Numbered from the stretch's first letter, positions 21,789 through 32,449 are shown. The stretch: 64,000 nt of DNA from Larix kaempferi (GCA_027924585.1 BSBM01000307.1:12050001-12114000); one strand, 5' to 3'. The notes: generated by a model not told the origin, from the sequence alone. Program-made: numbers and translations.

Positions 21789-24700
21789 ATGATGAGCTCT
21801 ATCTCTTCAGAGATTGACGTCTTGAAGGCCAAGCAAAGACAGGCAGTGGAGGATCTCACACTAGGGGTGTTTTGTCCCCGATGTAGAAAGACTCATCCAC
21901 TGAAAGAATGCCCTCTTGACAAAGTCCAAGTGTGTCAGTTGTGCGAGCTGAATCATGATATGAAAGAATGCCCCACGTTGCCCCAAGTGAAAGCTGTTCT
22001 GCAGGCATCAACTCCAGAGGTGGATTCAGCCTACTTTATTGCACAGAAGAAACCCTGGCAGCCCCGGAATCAAGGTATGTCTCCCGATTCATTTCCATTT
22101 TTGAATAATTTGAATAATTGGAATACTAATATGCAAAATGTGAATACACAATTCCCTTCAAATTATGCTCAGTGGAATTCCCCTCAACCTGCGATGCAAG
22201 GTTACAATTCATGGAGTCCTTGGACACAGCCTCCACACCAACCTACTTCATGGTCTCCTGGATGGAGGAACTTCCATCCTGGGAACCAGTTTCCTCAACC
22301 ACCTCCACCTCAACAGTTACCGTATCCTCCATATCCTCAATTTCATCAATATCCTCAATACCCTCCTCAGCAGTCGCAGCTGCAGCTGCAAAATAATCCT
22401 GTGCCTAACATACCAATACGGCCTCAGCTGCCTGCCCAACCTAACCCTAACCCAAATAATAAAACAGTCCAGCAACTGGAAGCTCTCAATATGCCAGCCT
22501 ACTCTCTCTCCCCTGTACCTTGTAATGACATTCGCTTACGGTCTGGAAAGATAGTAGAACGTGTAACTTCAGAAAATATTCCACCAACTATTTATGACAA
22601 AGGAGAGAGTTCCCAGCATCCATCTGATCCAGTTCCCATCACTGAAGATGCTGAGCATCCCTCAGATGGGAGGGCTGAAACATTAAACGATGAAGTGGAT
22701 AACACGCAGCCTACCCAGTTGGTAAGACAACCACCTTACCCTGAGAGATTGATGCTGCCACAAAAAGGGGGGCAACCTCAGTTCAATCTCCTAGGAGAAT
22801 TGAAGAACCTTTATGTTAAGATTCCCCTTTTACAAGCTCTTCAAGATGTACCTATCTATGCTAGAACTGTTCGGGACCTGTGCACTAAAAGACCGGTAAG
22901 GAAACCCAGAGATCCTCCTACTGTCCATGTTATAGGGAATTTATCCGCTTTAATGACTGGAAAAACCCCTATAACCAAGTATGAGGATCCCGGCAATCCT
23001 ACTGTCACTGTACACATAGGACAAACGCAGATACCCAACGTACTAGTAGATTTAGGAGCTGCGATCAATGTTATAACGATGGAGACTGTAAAGAAGCTCG
23101 GATTCACCAATATTAGACCGACCCCTACTATCTTAGAATTGGCAGACAGATCCACCATCAGACCCGAAGGGATTTTGGACGACCTTGTTATTTCAGTAGA
23201 CTCATGGGAATACCCTGCCGATTTTCTGGTATTACAACCAAAATCACAGCTGGGGGGACATCCATTGATTTTAGGGAGGCCCTGGTTGGCTATAGCCGAT
23301 GCTTGCATCAGCTGTCGATCAGGATCTATGACTATATCTGATGGCATGGAAACCAAAAATCTCACCCTGTACCCTCCAGCAAGGCCGAGTCTAGAAACTG
23401 AAACCTCCCTTTGGATAGAACAGGAAGAAGAAGAAGATGTTCAGCCATTACTAACAATAGGGAAGGCACTAACTTTCAAAAACGAAACAGAAGACGATGC
23501 CATTAATAATTTCATTAGCGAACCTGCTTCAGTAGACAAGGAAGTTTATCAACTTCTGAACAGTACCCTCGGCAAAGAAGAACAAGAACAGCTTACGGAG
23601 GAAGCACTAGCCAATGACACAAACATAATCCCAGTATTGAAAAGCTCGAGAAGCATTTCTATTGAGGTAGAGCCTGGAAGAACTTTGAACATCAATCCTG
23701 CTCTCTCCTCAGAAGAACAAAAGCGCCTAACCAATCTCTTGAAGGAACGTAAGGGGGCGTTCGCCTGGGAGTATACAGACATGAAGGGTATTCCTTCTAG
23801 TCTGTGCACTCATCATATTTATATTAAAAACGACTCCCGGCCTGTATGTCAACCCCAACGACGTATGAACCCCAATCTGAGGGATATAGTGAAGGAAGAA
23901 ATCCAGAAACTCTTGGAAGCAGGATTCATCTATCCTATCTCAGACAGTGAGTGGGTTTCCCCACTTGTAATTGTACCCAAGAAAAATGGTAAATGGAGAG
24001 TCTGTGTCGATTATAGGGAGCTGAACAAGGCTACACAGAAGGATCACTTTCCTCTGCCCTTTATTGACCAGGTACTTGATAACTTATCTGGGAAGAAGTT
24101 CTTCTCCTTCCTGGATGGGTTCAGTGGGTACAATCAAATTCAGATTGCTCCGGAGGATCAGGATAAGACCACCTTCACCTGCCCTTGGGGAACGTTCACC
24201 TACAGGGTGCTTCCCTTTGGATTGTGCAATGCACCTGCAACGTTCCAAAGAGCTGTGATTGGCATATTTTCTGAGTTGGTTAATGATAGCATGGAAGTTT
24301 TTATGGATGATTTTACTCCTTATGGCATGGATTTTGAGGAAGCACTGGAAAATTTGAAGAAAGTTTTAATTCGCTGTGAACAGGCTCGCCTCTCACTGAG
24401 CACTGAAAAATGCCACATGATGATGAGTGAGGGGGTGGTATTAGGACATTTCATCTCTACTGACGGTATTCAAGTGGATCCTTCAAAAATTAAGGTGATA
24501 AAGAATATACCAACCCCTTCAACTCAGAAAGAGGTGCGAAGTTTTCTGGGACATGTTGGGTATTACAGGAGATTCATAGAAAACTTCTCCAAACTTGCTT
24601 CTCCTTTGTTTTCATTGTTAATGAAGGATGTGCAGTTTGTATGGAGTACAGCATGCCAGACAGCATTTGATAAGCTTAAAGAGAAACTGTCCACAGCCCC

Positions 24701-26249
24701 TATTTTAAGGGGACCTAATTGGACCATACCTTTCCACATTTCTTCAGATGCTTCTGATACCGCCATTGGAGCAGTACTAGGACAGCAGGATGGTCAAGTA
24801 CCTTATGCTATTTATTATGTTAGTAAAAACTTAGCCCCTGCTGAACTAAATTATACTGTTACTGAAAAAGAATTCCTTGCTATTGTTTATTCTATTAATA
24901 AGTTTCGGCATTACATTACTGGGTATCCTACATTTGTGCATAATGATCACTCTGCCATTAAGTATTTAATGAATAGACCTGTCACTAATGCCAGAGTAAC
25001 CAGGTGGCTTTTATTATTACAGGAATTTGATATTACTATTATAGATAAACCTGGAAAAGAAAATGTTGTTGCTGATTTTTTATCACGATTTACTAACAGT
25101 GATGACAGTTCACCTGTTGAGGATGCTTTCCCGGATGAACATTTATTCGCACTCTCATCTCATTCACCCTGGTATGCAGACGTTGCTAATTATTTGGCTG
25201 TAGGGAAGCTTCCGCCACATATGTCTAAACGAGAGAAAAGAAAAATTATTCAGCAAAGTGCCAGGTATTGTTGGCTCAAGGGCCATCTCTTTTACACAAG
25301 ACCTGATCTTGAAGTTAGAAGATGTGTAAGGGAAGATGAGATCTTTCATATACTGAAGGCCTGTCACGATGAACCTTGCGGAGGACACTTTGCAGATAAA
25401 AGAACAGGGCATAAGGCGTTGCGGATGGGCTATTATTGGCCGACACTGTTCATAGATGCTAAAAGATATGTTCAGTCCTGTGACAGCTGCCAAAGGATGG
25501 GCCAACCTAATAAGACAGATCAGATGCCTTTACAGCCCCAAGTGGTACTAGAACCGTTTGATAGATGGGCATTGGACTTTGTTGGTCCTATCAACCCTCC
25601 TTCCAAACAGAAGGTTTACATCTTGGTGTGTACAGATTACATGACTAAGTGGGTAGAAGCTGTAGCTTTGGCTAAGGCAAACGACCAGGCGGTGATTGAT
25701 TTCCTGTACAGTGAAGTTTTTACCCGTTTTGGAGTACCAAAGGAAGTAGTTACCGATGGGGGACCACAATTTATTTCACACCAATTTGAATCCTTGCTCC
25801 GGAAGTATCATGTGCAGCATAAGATAGCTTCACCTTATCATCCCCAGGCCAATGGTCAGGTGGAAAGCACTAATAAAGTTATCGAAGCAATCCTTACTAA
25901 AACAGTTAAAAGCCATCGAAGGGATTGGGCTGACAGACTTCCAGAAGCGCTGTGGGCATATCGCACGACTTGGCGCAACACCACGGGCTTTTCTCCCTAT
26001 GATCTGGTGTATGGTAAGAGTGCCATCTTTCCAATTGAATTTGAGATCAAGACCCTGAAAACAGCCATTGAAATGAACCTGGATGTAGCAGAAGCCCAGA
26101 AAAGAAGATTGAATCAATTGAATGAATTGGATGAGAAACGATTAGCTGCGGTAGAACAGACTGTGCTGCTTCAGCAACAGAGATCTAATTGGCATGACCG
26201 ATTCATCAAAAAGAAAATCTTCCATGAAGGAGATTGGGCACTATTATAA
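21789..26249 (+). CDS. pol: Gypsy Gag C-terminus plus polyprotein (PR-RT-RH-IN)
   Basis: A 1,486-codon open frame. In order: two zinc knuckles (CPRCRKTHPLKEC at about 29-41, CQLCELNHDMKEC at 49-61); a Pro/Gln-rich stretch; an aspartic protease motif VLVDLGAAINVI at about 418; reverse transcriptase from about 720, with active site FMDDF near 838; RNase H from about 980 (SSDASDTAIGAVL); integrase zinc finger near 1194 (H...CDSCQRMG), and catalytic core with LDFVGP, TDGGPQF and GQVEST (DDE). TAA 26247-26249 cuts off the integrase C-terminus, which stays open in the same frame to 26513. All catalytic motifs look intact. Confidence 0.95.
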   Translation: MMSSISSEIDVLKAKQRQAVEDLTLGVFCPRCRKTHPLKECPLDKVQVCQLCELNHDMKECPTLPQVKAVLQASTPEVDSAYFIAQKKPWQPRNQGMSPDSFPFLNNLNNWNTNMQNVNTQFPSNYAQWNSPQPAMQGYNSWSPWTQPPHQPTSWSPGWRNFHPGNQFPQPPPPQQLPYPPYPQFHQYPQYPPQQSQLQLQNNPVPNIPIRPQLPAQPNPNPNNKTVQQLEALNMPAYSLSPVPCNDIRLRSGKIVERVTSENIPPTIYDKGESSQHPSDPVPITEDAEHPSDGRAETLNDEVDNTQPTQLVRQPPYPERLMLPQKGGQPQFNLLGELKNLYVKIPLLQALQDVPIYARTVRDLCTKRPVRKPRDPPTVHVIGNLSALMTGKTPITKYEDPGNPTVTVHIGQTQIPNVLVDLGAAINVITMETVKKLGFTNIRPTPTILELADRSTIRPEGILDDLVISVDSWEYPADFLVLQPKSQLGGHPLILGRPWLAIADACISCRSGSMTISDGMETKNLTLYPPARPSLETETSLWIEQEEEEDVQPLLTIGKALTFKNETEDDAINNFISEPASVDKEVYQLLNSTLGKEEQEQLTEEALANDTNIIPVLKSSRSISIEVEPGRTLNINPALSSEEQKRLTNLLKERKGAFAWEYTDMKGIPSSLCTHHIYIKNDSRPVCQPQRRMNPNLRDIVKEEIQKLLEAGFIYPISDSEWVSPLVIVPKKNGKWRVCVDYRELNKATQKDHFPLPFIDQVLDNLSGKKFFSFLDGFSGYNQIQIAPEDQDKTTFTCPWGTFTYRVLPFGLCNAPATFQRAVIGIFSELVNDSMEVFMDDFTPYGMDFEEALENLKKVLIRCEQARLSLSTEKCHMMMSEGVVLGHFISTDGIQVDPSKIKVIKNIPTPSTQKEVRSFLGHVGYYRRFIENFSKLASPLFSLLMKDVQFVWSTACQTAFDKLKEKLSTAPILRGPNWTIPFHISSDASDTAIGAVLGQQDGQVPYAIYYVSKNLAPAELNYTVTEKEFLAIVYSINKFRHYITGYPTFVHNDHSAIKYLMNRPVTNARVTRWLLLLQEFDITIIDKPGKENVVADFLSRFTNSDDSSPVEDAFPDEHLFALSSHSPWYADVANYLAVGKLPPHMSKREKRKIIQQSARYCWLKGHLFYTRPDLEVRRCVREDEIFHILKACHDEPCGGHFADKRTGHKALRMGYYWPTLFIDAKRYVQSCDSCQRMGQPNKTDQMPLQPQVVLEPFDRWALDFVGPINPPSKQKVYILVCTDYMTKWVEAVALAKANDQAVIDFLYSEVFTRFGVPKEVVTDGGPQFISHQFESLLRKYHVQHKIASPYHPQANGQVESTNKVIEAILTKTVKSHRRDWADRLPEALWAYRTTWRNTTGFSPYDLVYGKSAIFPIEFEIKTLKTAIEMNLDVAEAQKRRLNQLNELDEKRLAAVEQTVLLQQQRSNWHDRFIKKKIFHEGDWALL

Positions 26250-26513
26250 GACTCCAGATTCAAGAAGGATTTCAAAGGAAAATTACGCACAAGATGGCTG
26301 GGTCCATATTTGATTGACAGGGTATTTGACAACGGCACTGTTCGCCTGGTCACCATTGACGAAAACCGTATACCATTACTTGCTAATGGCCACAGACTGC
26401 GACTGTATCGAAAGCCCATTTCGAAAGATGCATTCATTTCACAGATTGCTGCTGATCCAAACTACCAATTGGCACCAGAGCAGGAACATTTCTCTACCTT
26501 TGCCAAATCTTAA
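26250..26513 (+). pseudogene. pol: Integrase C-terminal tail after premature TAA
   Basis: In frame with pol after the stop at 26247-26249. It encodes RWLGPYLIDRVFDNG and RLRLYRKPI, typical of the gypsy integrase C-terminal domain, and ends at TAA 26511-26513. The stop lies just after EGDWALL, where relatives have a sense codon. Confidence 0.8.
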
Positions 26514-26693
26514 AATGAAAATTATATTTGCTGTACATAAATAATTTCTTGCTGTAGCGTATAGTTGTCGTTTTCTTTCTCTTTGCATTTGATCTCTTTG
26601 CTTGCTATTGTCTTTTTAAAATTTTCAGGGAAACGCCAGGAGAACGATCAGTTGGGGCCCGTAATGAAAATCTCTCTGTGCTCTCCTTGTGTT

Positions 26694-26716
26694 AAAAAAA
26701 AAAAAAAAAAAAAAAA
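26694..26716 (+). repeat. Internal A(23) run
   Basis: Uninterrupted run of 23 A in the spacer, directly before the GCAGCTGCAACAT repeats. May be an expanded microsatellite or a trace of poly(A) captured by template switching. Confidence 0.8.
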
Positions 26717-26881
26717 TTCGGCAGCTGCAACATATTTTCCGGCAGTTGCAACATATTTTCCGGCGGCTGCAACATATTTTCCGGCAGCCGTAGATCCTTT
26801 TTCCGGCAACCATATTCTCCACTTCCCGGTAGCCATAATGCCCTTTCCATCAGCCGTCAATCTTTTTCGGCTGCTGCGATT

Positions 26882-26992
26882 TCGGCAGCTGCAACATTTG
26901 CGGCTGCAACATCGGCGGCTGCAACATCGGCGGCTGCAACATCAACGGCTGCAACATCGGCGGCTGCAACATCGGCGGCTGCAACTCCAGTT
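26882..26992 (+). repeat. 15-bp tandem repeat, GGCGGCTGCAACATC
   Basis: About seven units in a row with few changes. Single diverged units are scattered from 26715 to 27480. Confidence 0.8.
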
Positions 26993-28055
26993 TCCGCGGC
27001 TGCCACCTCATCGTCCCCATGATTGCCACTTCATTCACCACCTATGGCCACCTCATCTCCCACGGCCATTTCACTTCCCGGTAGCCGTAATGTTTTTTCC
27101 CGTCCGCCGTCAAATCTTTTCCGACAGCTGCAACTCTGGCAGCTGCAATCCCGGCAGCTGCAATTTCGGCGGCTGTAACTTCGGCGGCTGCAACATCTTT
27201 TTCTCGCAGCCGCCACATCATTTCCCAGCTGTCACCTTATTTCTCGGCGGCCGCCACCTCATTGACCAAGTCACTTCCACACCATAGCTGTCATTCCTTT
27301 CCAGCGGCTGCAACATATTTCCCATAGTTGTAAAATCTTTTCCCGCCGCCGTAAAATTTTTCCGTGACAGCCGTAATTTTCCCTGATATCGTAAAATCTT
27401 TTTCCGGCTGCCGCGAATTCTTTTCCGACGGCCGTAACTTCTTTCCTGCCAGCTGCAACAAGCTTTTTCATCGGCCGTGTGATCATTTCTTTGGCAACTT
27501 GCAGTGGTAACTCCCGTGTTAACAGAAGGATTGTTCAACCTGCTAATTATGATGGCGATTCATCCCAGTCCTGCCGGCGAACTCATCATTTTAACCCGGA
27601 GGATGCGACGCCTTGTGTTTTACCGGCGAAGGAAATCAGTGCCTTATCCGAGTCATCATGATTCCACGTCTGACTGTGCACGCTTTTGGCTCCGTGACGT
27701 CATCAACTCCATGCTCCACCAGTTTCCGCAGCCTTCCGACGCACAGTTTTATGAGGTATGGCTTTCATTTGTCACGTGATTAAGTATTGATATCATGTAA
27801 ACGAGATTGGCCGTACCTTCACTCGTACCATCATTTATATCTGATTAAACCTTTCCCTCGTACGACGTAATACTAATAACTGCCACCTTCCCCAATTCGG
27901 CATGAAAATTTTAAACTCTTCTCTGCGCTTAACTTTCCGAATTAGTTCATTCGCTCAACGTCTCCGCTCAACGATTCGTGCATTCTCCGTGCTGCAACTT
28001 CCATTCTGGGATCCTGTACTCTGTCGAACAGCAGTTTCATCTTGCAGCCAGGACC

Positions 28056-30809
28056 ATGGGCATTCCAGTTCGCCATGAACCTTTCAATACCCGGGAACTT
28101 AGAAGGAATTTGCAGGTTCTGGCCATTTTTCAAGCCGCTGGCTGGGTCGAGTTCTTTGAACGATTGGATGGATTCGATCGGGACGCAGCCCTGCAATTCG
28201 CATTGAATCTTACTAAAACACACTCCACGGTGTGGGGGCTGTGTATAGATGTTTCGGAGGTCATTATATCCGAGGTTACAGCTATCCCGTTGGTGGGAAA
28301 ACCTTGGTTTAACCGTCGAGTTCCTGCAACAGTTGCACGGGAACAATTTTTACTTCCAGGGGAGCAAGTTGAAGCATCCAGGAGAGGGATTGCATTGAAG
28401 TCACTGCCGCAGCCATGGGACCAGGTCGCTATCTTCCTCAAGAAATACATAACTTGCGAAGGTAGATACCAAACTGTGTACAACTCTGAACTTCCTTTGC
28501 TTTCTCATCTCCGTCATGGCATTTTGTTAAATATTCCATTTTATCTATTGCACGACTTGCGTCATATGGCAACATTTGTTCAGTCTGCAAAGCACCCACT
28601 GTCCTCCCTCACCCACCATGGCCTTATTAAGTTAATTATTGTAAGAACCCTAGCCCAACATAATATAACATGGGAGCAATTCATTACCCGGCCACAGCAA
28701 CCTGTTCCCTTGAGGGTCATTCCATTACAGCAATTACCGGTTCCGCCACAACAGGAGGACCGGAGTTCCTCCAGTGAAGTTGGGGGGAGGGATGAAACGG
28801 AAGAAGAACAACAGGGGGCACAGGCAGGACCATCCGGGAGGGATGAAACAGAGGAAGAGCAACAGGGGGCACAGGCAGGGCCATCGGGGGTTGGAAAAAC
28901 CACAGAGGAAGAACAAACAGGGGCACAGGCAGAGCCATTTGAAGTTTATGAATCCCCAGCACAAGCAGAACCAGTGGGGGATGACATGGCATTTGAAGGA
29001 GAGCGAGGGGAAGCACAAACAGAGCTGTCAGGTGACAATGTAGATGAAACCCTCGTGGAAAACCTAGACAACAGGGCAGCTCCGGCAGCAGAAGGTGAAA
29101 TTGGAGCAGCATCAAATGCTGCGACAATGGAACCTGAAGATGACGGAGCCAGAGCAATGGAAGAAGATATTGAGCTGGTCACAATCGAGTCTTCACCGGA
29201 ATGGGCAGGAGGAGCAGCTGTGATTGAAGAAGAACAGCATGGGGGGCAGGGAAATATTCCTTTAACTTCAGTTTTGCCTCCCTATATTCCAGCTCCACGA
29301 GAAGAAACACTACAAAAAGGGAAGTCACAAAAGAAAACCCCACAGAAAAGGAAGAGGGCCACCAATGAGTTTGATTTAGTGGCACCAATCAGAAGGAAAC
29401 GAACTCGGTCAATCACAGCAGCAGAGGCAGCTAGAACAAAATGGGCAACCTTAGAGACACAGGTTGAACCCCCAATCCTTACACCAAAACCGAGGGATGC
29501 TCCACAAAGGCCAGTGGAGGAAGAGCCTGGAGTTGAGGGACTCTCGTATGAGAATGCAATGCTGAAAGAGGACCTCCAAGCACTTAGAAAGGAGCTGGAA
29601 ACATGGAAGGAAATCTGCCGAAAGCAGGATGGAAGAAAGATGTATACATTAATAGAGGCTGCAGACCAAGTGGAGGAATCAGCTTCTGCTGGAGCTGGAG
29701 AAAAGGATGAGCGAATACTCTGCCCCACCTGTGGGGAGATCTTTGAGGAAGCAGGCCATAAAATTTTACTTAGCACCTATTCAGCACAACAGCCTGTAGC
29801 CACAGAAGGGAAAGCAGTGGAGAAAGAGGATGCTGCAACACAAGAACCAGCACCTTTAAACATCCTTGCTGCAGCTGCTACTTCCCATGATGCAAAAGTC
29901 ATAGAACAGATGGGAGAAGAACAGGGAGTGGAGGATGCCTTGGAAATTTATGAGGAATGTATGGCAATTCCAAAATGCTCCCACGACATAGAAAGCATAG
30001 AACAGCTAGGAGAAGAACGGGAGATGAAGAATGCTCTGGAGCTTATAAAAGAGTATAGTGAGACCCCAGAGTGTTCTCATGACACGGAGATCATGGAGCC
30101 AAGGGATACTCTGGAGGATAGTGAAGAATTTTGTGCTGTAACCCCAGAACGTTCCCAGGACACAATAATTTTAGAAGGAGAAACGGAAATGCAGGACAGT
30201 GATAAGTTGAAACAGGATGCTGCAACACAAGAACCAGCAATCCTGAACTTGACCGTCCAACCGACTGAGCAGACAGGAGAAGAAGCTGGGACAGAGGATA
30301 TTCTGGCATTCAACGATGAACTCTGGGTGGTGACCCCAGAAATCTCTCATGATACAGAACTCATAGAAGAGGAGCTGCAGCAAAAGAAAGATGAAGATGT
30401 AAGCCAGGATGTTGTCACACAAGAACCAACATCCTTGGATACTGCAGCAAGAACCCCTGAATTGCATTTGGGAGATAACCCGGGAGTAGATATCATTCCT
30501 GATACACAATGGAGTGATGATGAACAGGTACAGACACCCTGCTCAGGTGACACTGAAATCTTGGAGGAGGAGCTGCAAACTGAAAAGGATATCCAATCTC
30601 AGCAGCCAAATGACAAAGAAGACACTGTTACACAAGAACCAGTGTCTCCAAAAGCAATAAAGGCAGCCGCTGAAGAAGGTTTAAGGGATGTTGTTGTTAC
30701 ACAAGAACCAGCAACTCCCTTGATAAGATTAGATGCGCTGGAAGACACTGTCCCACAAGAACCAGTGCTTCCACCTCCTACAGGTGTCATTGAGTTGGAT
30801 TCAGATTGA
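28056..30809 (+). CDS. Extra ORF of the gypsy element, 917 codons, unknown function
   Basis: The likely start is ATG 28056 in a strong context (ACCATGG); the frame is open further upstream to about 27978 without another ATG. Residues about 10-215 form a predicted mostly helical domain, with GWVEFFERLDGFDRD, ITCEGRY (near 131) and HHGLIKLII (near 186). This pattern recurs in uncharacterised ORFs of plant retrotransposons. Then follow Glu/Gln/Gly-rich repeats (EEEQQGAQAGPSG), basic clusters that look like nuclear localisation signals (QKRKRATN, IRRKRTRS, about 430-455), a short coiled coil (about 497-525), a CPTCGE motif near 555, and a long acidic tail with five TQEP and one PQEP motifs. No signal peptide or membrane helix is evident, so a classical envelope protein is unlikely. 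It is intact while gag-pol is broken. Confidence 0.8.
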   Translation: MGIPVRHEPFNTRELRRNLQVLAIFQAAGWVEFFERLDGFDRDAALQFALNLTKTHSTVWGLCIDVSEVIISEVTAIPLVGKPWFNRRVPATVAREQFLLPGEQVEASRRGIALKSLPQPWDQVAIFLKKYITCEGRYQTVYNSELPLLSHLRHGILLNIPFYLLHDLRHMATFVQSAKHPLSSLTHHGLIKLIIVRTLAQHNITWEQFITRPQQPVPLRVIPLQQLPVPPQQEDRSSSSEVGGRDETEEEQQGAQAGPSGRDETEEEQQGAQAGPSGVGKTTEEEQTGAQAEPFEVYESPAQAEPVGDDMAFEGERGEAQTELSGDNVDETLVENLDNRAAPAAEGEIGAASNAATMEPEDDGARAMEEDIELVTIESSPEWAGGAAVIEEEQHGGQGNIPLTSVLPPYIPAPREETLQKGKSQKKTPQKRKRATNEFDLVAPIRRKRTRSITAAEAARTKWATLETQVEPPILTPKPRDAPQRPVEEEPGVEGLSYENAMLKEDLQALRKELETWKEICRKQDGRKMYTLIEAADQVEESASAGAGEKDERILCPTCGEIFEEAGHKILLSTYSAQQPVATEGKAVEKEDAATQEPAPLNILAAAATSHDAKVIEQMGEEQGVEDALEIYEECMAIPKCSHDIESIEQLGEEREMKNALELIKEYSETPECSHDTEIMEPRDTLEDSEEFCAVTPERSQDTIILEGETEMQDSDKLKQDAATQEPAILNLTVQPTEQTGEEAGTEDILAFNDELWVVTPEISHDTELIEEELQQKKDEDVSQDVVTQEPTSLDTAARTPELHLGDNPGVDIIPDTQWSDDEQVQTPCSGDTEILEEELQTEKDIQSQQPNDKEDTVTQEPVSPKAIKAAAEEGLRDVVVTQEPATPLIRLDALEDTVPQEPVLPPPTGVIELDSD

Positions 30810-31032
30810 GTGTGTCTTTTCAACTTCCCCAGGCATAGCATAAGAGAACTGCAGATATTATCAAGTAGCAGTGGAAGGGGAACAGTGAAGTTGTAAGATG
30901 CCGGGTTGCTCACAGAAACTCTTCAAAAAGATAGAGGGGATGCCTGATTTATCTACATTCTTTCCTCTTGCCTGGACAAGGTTCAGTGCAATATTCAGAT
31001 GCAGGTTGTTGCATGAGGACATGCAACAGGAT

Positions 31033-31045
31033 AGTTGGGGGGAGA
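31033..31045 (+). promoter_or_regulatory. Polypurine tract of the gypsy element
   Basis: Purine-rich AGTTGGGGGGAGA directly before the 3' LTR; site of plus-strand priming. Confidence 0.8.
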
Positions 31046-32444
31046 TGTTGAGCCCAGAATTGGCCCTTTTTGACCATCATTTATCACCGTCCCTTACCTT
31101 GTCTTACACCAATTACCTTGGCAATTCAACTTATTGTCCTTATATATTCCCCAAATTACCAAGGTATGGCCGATTATTGTTTTATTGTGTTAATACTTAT
31201 GATTGTGATGATTAAAGCTGTGCATCTCTTAATCTGTGCTAACATGATGCGATTTATGAAGGTAGTAAGACAATAGACTGCAGGAAGATCGGAGCTGAAC
31301 AAGTCATGAAGGAACGTTCATCGCTTGTGGAAGGTTCCTTGGGGCTCAAATCGGCAATCAAGGCATAGACGTGGCAGGGCAGCTGTAATCGAAGAACTAT
31401 CTTAAGTATGTCGCTGCTCGAATCTAGCTGTGAGCTGGGAGGACCGTCACCCTTGGGACAATTAATGCTTCTCTCATATTTGGATATTTCAGTTCTGCCA
31501 CACATTGTAACAGCTAGATTATTTAGGGCGCCTGAAGATCAGAGATCTTCATGGCTGCCCAATTATAGGTTTAGATGTTGCAAATTGTATGTATAAATAT
31601 GGGGAACTACCTCGACTGAGGGGTTGGACAGCAAACAATTAATTTATCTTGTATTAGCAGCCAAGCCAAAACTGTGTACTCATCCTTCTGTTAATATAAG
31701 GAGTTACTTCTGAGTTAAAGAGAGTGTTGTTCAACCAGCGTCTCTGTGTGAAGACTGGGCCCGTCTTCCACAGAGATTGCTGTGTTAATTTAGGATTTCA
31801 TCTTTCTCGTTGTGTGATGCTTTGTTCTTTCTTTTATACGCAGCAGCAATATTCATTGTGTGGATTTCTCAGTACTTGATTATATTTTCGTGAGATTGGT
31901 GAATGGTACCGAATAACAGTCGACTGAGTCAGGTTTGTTTTACATATTCAATTTCTGTTCACACTGCTGTGTTCATCCTACAGCTGAGACGTAATCCCAG
32001 GAGCTCTTACCATTTAGCTTTCCTGTTATGTGTTGATTGATTTATATTTTGCAGAACAGTTGCTTCAATTTCTTTTCTCAAATTTCTAGAGTAATGTTCA
32101 GGTCATGCTTTATGATTCCCAGCTTGATTAAACTAGACAGTTGATTATTTTAGAATGCAATTGAGATTTCCTTCCTGCAATCGTTGATTAGATCTGATCT
32201 TAATTCTGTTTGATGCATAATAGAGAAGAATTGTAGTATAGCAGTTAGAAGGCAATTGGGATTGCATAGATTCTTGGGATGAACATGGATGATAGAAGAT
32301 AAAAGTATTTACTTCTAATGGTTTTGTGTTTAAGCATATATTGTGCACTTGTCCTTTGAAATAAAAAGACTTTCTCGGGTTGACAATAAATTTCATACGC
32401 TCTGTGTGTTGATATTTAATTATCTGCAATTAGAGTGCTTGACA
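31046..32444 (+). repeat. Gypsy 3' LTR
   Basis: 1,399 bp, about 99.6 percent identical to the 5' LTR and followed by the target duplication AAGCC (32445-32449). Confidence 0.95.
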
Positions 32445-32449
32445 AAGCC

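Larger units (their letters stand above)
26514..28055 (+). other. GC-rich repetitive spacer between pol and the extra ORF
   Basis: 1.5 kb without a credible ORF. Holds a 23-nt A run (26694-26716), then dispersed and tandem copies of GGCGGCTGCAACAT (15-bp tandem units at about 26882-26985) and many CAGCTG or GCCG-rich words up to about 27480. The last 500 bp before the next ATG are ordinary sequence and could be the leader of a subgenomic RNA. Confidence 0.7.
19040..32444 (+). mobile_element. Young Ty3/gypsy LTR retrotransposon, Athila/Tat-like, 13.4 kb
   Basis: Two 1,399-bp LTRs, a tRNA-Asp primer site, gag-pol in the order protease, reverse transcriptase, RNase H, integrase (gypsy order), a GC-rich spacer, an extra ORF and a polypurine tract. 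The LTRs differ at only five positions that I can see, all consistent with C-to-T or G-to-A except one. The coding region has one frameshift and two nonsense codons, so this copy could not make its own Gag-Pol as written. Confidence 0.95.

Noticed and set aside
26565-27287. 240-codon plus-strand frame after pol
   Set aside because: Made of the poly-Lys A run and simple repeats of the spacer; no domain and no plausible start context.
28580-29776. Minus-strand ORFs of 107-164 codons
   Set aside because: They lie inside the 917-codon plus-strand ORF, with composition explained by its Glu/Gln repeats.
28056-30809. Retroviral-type envelope gene
   Set aside because: No signal peptide, membrane helix or Cys-rich ectodomain is visible; the composition is acidic and Gln-rich with nuclear-type basic clusters.
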